A stretch of DNA of 64,000 bases from Microbacterium gorillae. GTDB lineage: Bacteria > Actinomycetota > Actinomycetes > Actinomycetales > Microbacteriaceae. Shown here one piece after another: positions 57,756-64,000 of the stretch (position 1 is the stretch's first letter; every line of letters begins with the position of its first letter). The notes beneath the pieces are model-generated. The model was not told where the DNA came from. It did not search any database and was given only the letters and a program-made list of their open reading frames with translations. The position numbers were made by a program, and so were the translations under genes. The stretch spans positions 1,298,356 through 1,362,355 of the forward strand of contig NZ_LN648875.1 in assembly GCF_000826185.2 (NCBI RefSeq), read 5' to 3'.

Positions 57756-59036
57756 ATGACGACGTCCACCGGGACTTCCCTCCACCAGGCCGCTCTCGAC
57801 TACCACGAGCAGCCACGCCCCGGAAAGCTCGCGGTCACGCTGACGAAGCCGGCGGACACGGCGCACGACCTCACTCTGGCGTACAGCCCGGGCGTCGCGG
57901 CACCCGTCCGCGAGATCGCAGCGGACGCCGAAACCGCGTACCGCTTCACGAACAAGGGCAACCTGGTCGCGGTGATCAGCAACGGCACCGCTATCCTCGG
58001 CCTCGGCGACCTCGGCGCGCTCGCCAGCAAGCCGGTGATGGAGGGCAAAGGACTGCTGTTCCGCCACTTCGCGGGTGTGGACGTGTTCGACATCGAAACC
58101 GACGTCACCGACGTGGACGCGTTCGTCGACGTGGTCGCCGCGATCGCCCCGACGTTCGGGGGGATCAACCTCGAGGACATCTCGGCCCCGGCCTGCTTCG
58201 AGATCGAGCGCAAGCTCATCGAGCGGTGTGACATCCCGATCTTCCACGATGACCAGCACGGCACCGCCGTGATCGCCACCGCCGCGCTTTTGAACGCGCT
58301 GGAGATCCAGGGCAAGGCGATCGAGGATGTCCGAATCGTCTGCGCGGGCGCCGGGGCAGCCGGTATCGCCACGTTGCTCATGCTCCGCACGGTGGGCGTC
58401 CGCGACGAGCAGATCACCCTCGTGGACAGCCGTGGTGTCGTCCACACCGACCGCGACGACCTGCCCGCGTACAAGCGGGACTTCGCCCGTGCGACCGAAG
58501 CGCGGACGCTGTCCGACGCGATGCACGACGCAGACGTCTTCCTCGGCGTCTCGGGCCCGGGCATCCTCACCGAGGACATGGTGCGCGCGATGGCCGAGCG
58601 GCCGATCATCTTCGCCATGGCCAACCCCGACCCGGAGATCCTGCCTGAGACGGCGCACGCGATCCGATCCGACCTCGTGATGGCCACCGGACGCAGCGAC
58701 TTCCCGAACCAGGTCAACAACGTCCTCGGTTTCCCGTTCATCTTCCGCGGGGCACTGGACGTGCGTGCCACCGTCATCAACGACGAGATGAAGGCCGCCG
58801 CCGTCTACGCTCTGCGTGATCTCGCGCGAGCGAGCGTCCCGGCCAGCGTGACGGATGCGTACGAGGGTGTCGAGTTCGCGTTCGGACGTGATTACATCAT
58901 CCCGAAGCCGGTGGACCCGCGCCTGCTCGGCACGGTGGCGGCCGCCGTCGCCCGCGCGGCCGTCGATTCCGGCGTCGCACGTCGTCCGTATCCGGAGCAT
59001 TATCCGCTGCGGTCACTGGAGGACATCCGCTACTGA
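57756..59036 (+). CDS. NAD(P)-dependent malic enzyme
   Basis: A 426-residue malic enzyme: [77 protein letters not shown] with metal-binding Asp residues, and Rossmann motif [14 protein letters not shown] near residue 195. It decarboxylates malate to pyruvate with NAD(P) reduction, supplying pyruvate and reducing power. The short length indicates the form lacking the phosphotransacetylase domain. The start at 57756 follows AGAAAGG; the longer frame is non-coding. Confidence 0.93.
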   Translation: MTTSTGTSLHQAALDYHEQPRPGKLAVTLTKPADTAHDLTLAYSPGVAAPVREIAADAETAYRFTNKGNLVAVISNGTAILGLGDLGALASKPVMEGKGLLFRHFAGVDVFDIETDVTDVDAFVDVVAAIAPTFGGINLEDISAPACFEIERKLIERCDIPIFHDDQHGTAVIATAALLNALEIQGKAIEDVRIVCAGAGAAGIATLLMLRTVGVRDEQITLVDSRGVVHTDRDDLPAYKRDFARATEARTLSDAMHDADVFLGVSGPGILTEDMVRAMAERPIIFAMANPDPEILPETAHAIRSDLVMATGRSDFPNQVNNVLGFPFIFRGALDVRATVINDEMKAAAVYALRDLARASVPASVTDAYEGVEFAFGRDYIIPKPVDPRLLGTVAAAVARAAVDSGVARRPYPEHYPLRSLEDIRY

Positions 59037-59096
59037 GCGGTCGGACCGGTCACCTTCGGGTGGCCGGTCGCGCTCACCGGTGCCCGGAAACGAGGA

Positions 59097-59121
59097 AACC
59101 CCCGGCCGAGGGCCGGGGGTT
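59097..59121 (+). terminator. Hairpin after the malic enzyme gene
   Basis: A perfect 11-bp stem AACCCCCGGCC / GGCCGGGGGTT with loop GAG, 60 bp after the stop. It can also end the leftward tRNA transcript, whose 3' end lies 7 bp away. Confidence 0.82.
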
Positions 59122-59128
59122 GTGACTG

Positions 59129-59201
59129 TGGAGCCTAGGAGATTCGAACTCCTGACATCCTGCTTGCAAAGCAGGCGCTCTACCAACTGAGCTAAGGCCC
59201 C
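59129..59201 (-). tRNA. tRNA-Ala (anticodon TGC)
   Basis: A 73-nt tRNA on the minus strand: acceptor GGGGCCT / AGGCTCC, D-arm GCTCAGTTGGTAGAGC, anticodon arm CCTGC-TTTGCAA-GCAGG with TGC, T-arm loop GTTCGAATC. CCA not encoded. Forms a tandem pair with tRNA-Ile. Confidence 0.96.
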
Positions 59202-59213
59202 GAGATTCAGGAG

Positions 59214-59287
59214 TGGGGGTACCAGGACTTGAACCTGGGACCTCTTCATTATCAGTGAAGCGCTCTAACCGCCTGAGCTATACCCCC
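59214..59287 (-). tRNA. tRNA-Ile (anticodon GAT)
   Basis: A 74-nt tRNA on the minus strand: acceptor GGGGGTA / TACCCCC, D-arm GCTCAGGCGGTTAGAGC, anticodon arm CTTCA-CTGATAA-TGAAG with GAT, T-loop GTTCAAGTC. Transcribed before tRNA-Ala, 12 bp spacing. Confidence 0.96.
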
Positions 59288-59403
59288 GCTGCGGGCTATC
59301 ACCCGTCAACCTTGTAGAGCTTACCCGACGGGACCGCGCAATGTGAAATTCGGCCTGCCTCACCATCGTTGCCGGGCGCGTCGTCCCACGCGAGACTGGC
59401 GCC

Positions 59404-60120
59404 ATGACATTCACACCGCATGCGGGAGAGTCACACGGGATGGGCATCGGAGCGCGCCTGAACTGGCTACGGGCCGGCGTCCTGGGCGCGAATGACGGCA
59501 TCGTCTCCATCGCCACGCTCGTCGTCGGCGTCGCCGGAGCGACCGCAAGCGTCGGTGCGCTGGCCACCGCGGGCGTCGCGGGTCTCGTCGGCGGAGCGAT
59601 CTCGATGGCTCTCGGCGAGTACGTCTCCGTGTCCAGCCAGCGCGACAGCGAGAAAGCACTCATCGCGAAGGAGCGGCACGAACTGACCGAGATGCCGGAG
59701 GAGGAACTCGCTGAGCTCACTCAGCTGTACCGAGCGCGCGGGCTGAGCGCCGAGACGGCCTCGCGCGTCGCCGAAGAGCTCACCGCCCATGACGCTCTCG
59801 CCGCCCACCTCGAGGTGGAACTGCACATCGACCCGAACGACCTCGTCAATCCGTGGCACGCGGCGCTGTCGTCCGCGCTGTCGTTCACGATCGGTGCGCT
59901 CCTCCCGCTCCTCGCCATTCTGCTCACGCCGGCGGAGGTCCGAGTGCCGGTGACGTTCGCCGTCGTTCTCCTGGCGCTCGCCGTCACCGGGACGATCTCC
60001 GCGAAGGTCGGTTCCAGTCGCGTCGGTCGGGCCGTCACCCGCCTGATCGTCGGCGGTGGGCTCGCGCTCCTGGTGACGTGGCTGCTCGGGACACTGCTCG
60101 GTGCGACCGGCGTCTTCTGA
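59404..60120 (+). CDS. VIT/CCC1-family metal transporter-like membrane protein
   Basis: A 238-residue VIT1/CCC1-family protein. Hydrophobic segments ANDGIVSIATLVVGVAGATA and GVAGLVGGAISMALGEYVSV carry the family N-terminal signature. A cytoplasmic helical part rich in Glu (RHELTEMPEEELAELTQLY) resembles the metal-binding domain of VIT1, then three more helices. Likely Fe2+/Mn2+ export or storage (inference). It sits between the tRNA pair and DUF3566, an unusual place in this otherwise conserved block. Confidence 0.87.
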   Translation: MTFTPHAGESHGMGIGARLNWLRAGVLGANDGIVSIATLVVGVAGATASVGALATAGVAGLVGGAISMALGEYVSVSSQRDSEKALIAKERHELTEMPEEELAELTQLYRARGLSAETASRVAEELTAHDALAAHLEVELHIDPNDLVNPWHAALSSALSFTIGALLPLLAILLTPAEVRVPVTFAVVLLALAVTGTISAKVGSSRVGRAVTRLIVGGGLALLVTWLLGTLLGATGVF

Positions 60121-60126
60121 GAACGA

Positions 60127-60158
60127 CGAAGCCCCGGACCGATCGGTCCGGGGCTTCG
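60127..60158. terminator. Palindromic terminator between convergent genes
   Basis: A perfect 32-bp palindrome (arms beginning CGAAGCCCCGG) centred near 60142, 7 bp after the VIT stop and 8 bp before the DUF3566 stop. Bidirectional. Confidence 0.85.
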
Positions 60159-60165
60159 ACGATTG

Positions 60166-60566
60166 TCAGTTGGAGGTGAATCCGACCAGCAGACCGCCGG
60201 TGATCTTCACGGCCAGGTTGTAGATCGCCGCGGCGACCGCACCCAGGACCGTGCCGACGATGAGGTTCAGGATCGCGACCACAGCCGCGAACGCCATGAC
60301 CTGAGGCAGCCCGATGATCTCCTCGAGGTTGACCTCGGGCGAGATCGCCTTCACGAGGTCGGACACCTGCCCGACCACACCGGTCGTCGAGACGACCATG
60401 TAGATCAGGAAGAACGACACCACGGTGACGATGGCCAGCGCCACCGCCGCCAGGAACGACAGCTTCAGTGCCGACCAGAAGTCGATGTAGACCAGCCGCA
60501 GCCGAACCTGCTTGGCGCTGCGCTTGCTGCTGGATTTCTTGGCGAGCTTGTCAGCTACCGTGCTCA

Positions 60567-60567
<1 letters not shown>
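60166..60567 (-). CDS. DUF3566 membrane protein
   Basis: A 133-residue protein with a basic start (KLAKKSSSKRSAKQVRLRLV) and two transmembrane segments, LKLSFLAAVALAIVTVVSFF and VMAFAAVVAILNLIVGTVLG. DUF3566 proteins follow gyrA across actinobacteria; function unknown. The start ATG overlaps the gyrA stop (TGATG). Confidence 0.93.
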
Positions 60568-63131
<2,564 letters not shown>

Positions 63132-63170
63132 GTTCGCTTCTCAGTCTTCGATTCGTGTCGGTTCCGTGGA

Positions 63171-64000
<830 letters not shown>

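Overview
The window reads as chromosome of a high-GC actinobacterium, most likely Microbacteriaceae (Microbacterium-like). The basis is very GC-rich codon use, the block fhaA-fhaB-pstP-rodA-pbpA-pknA-pknB next to crgA, a class E sortase, ppiA and gyrA/gyrB, and the gyrA-DUF3566-tRNA order typical of the origin-proximal region of this phylum. The genus is an inference from style, not from a search.

Left half (about 0.5-29 kb): an aromatic or heteroaromatic catabolic island. A leftward operon (FAD hydroxylase, cupin, VOC protein, SDR, C-C/ester hydrolase) diverges from a rightward operon (extradiol-type dioxygenase, RpiB-like protein, quinone-reductase-like enzyme). After a gap come an aldehyde dehydrogenase, a cyclase/formamidase-like hydrolase, an ABM monooxygenase, a fumarylacetoacetate-hydrolase-family enzyme, a LysR regulator, a second SDR, HIT and RidA housekeeping proteins, a BBE-like FAD oxidase, an acyl-CoA-dehydrogenase-like flavoprotein and a CUT2-type ABC importer. 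Nearly every operon of this island carries, upstream of its first gene, the same 13-bp palindrome GATR-N5-YATC (ten sites, eight exact). This looks like a single regulon, probably run by the LysR regulator that sits inside it. The substrate is not identifiable from sequence alone.

The island is interrupted at about 7.6-13.9 kb by material without the palindrome: decayed IS481- and IS3-type transposase pieces, a MaoC/TetR pair with a perfect operator palindrome, a hydrolase, a membrane gene with an exact 171-bp tandem duplication, and orphan hypothetical genes. Within the first operon, a 253-bp imperfect duplication with strange G/C-only differences breaks the cupin gene and may be a sequence artefact. 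At 28-31 kb follow a second LysR gene and an IclR-pobA pair, each of the latter two genes preceded by the palindrome CCCGTTCAACGGG.

Middle (31.5-41 kb): a leftward, tightly overlapping operon for uptake and recycling of cell-wall amino sugars (lipoprotein binding protein, two permeases, nagZ, anmK, BadF-type sugar kinase, murQ, RpiR/MurR regulator), with a divergent luciferase-like oxidoreductase. Then come a CASTOR/POLLUX-type channel, a HutD-like cupin and tRNA-Leu.

Right part (44-64 kb): cell-growth and signalling core (two FHA proteins, PP2C phosphatase, RodA, PBP, two Ser/Thr kinases), glutamine amidotransferase, sortase E, CrgA, rhomboid protease, cyclophilin, a small membrane protein, a YbaK deacylase, malic enzyme, tRNA-Ala and tRNA-Ile, a VIT-family transporter, DUF3566, gyrA and the 3' part of gyrB. 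A cluster of DnaA-box-like sequences lies between crgA and the rhomboid gene.
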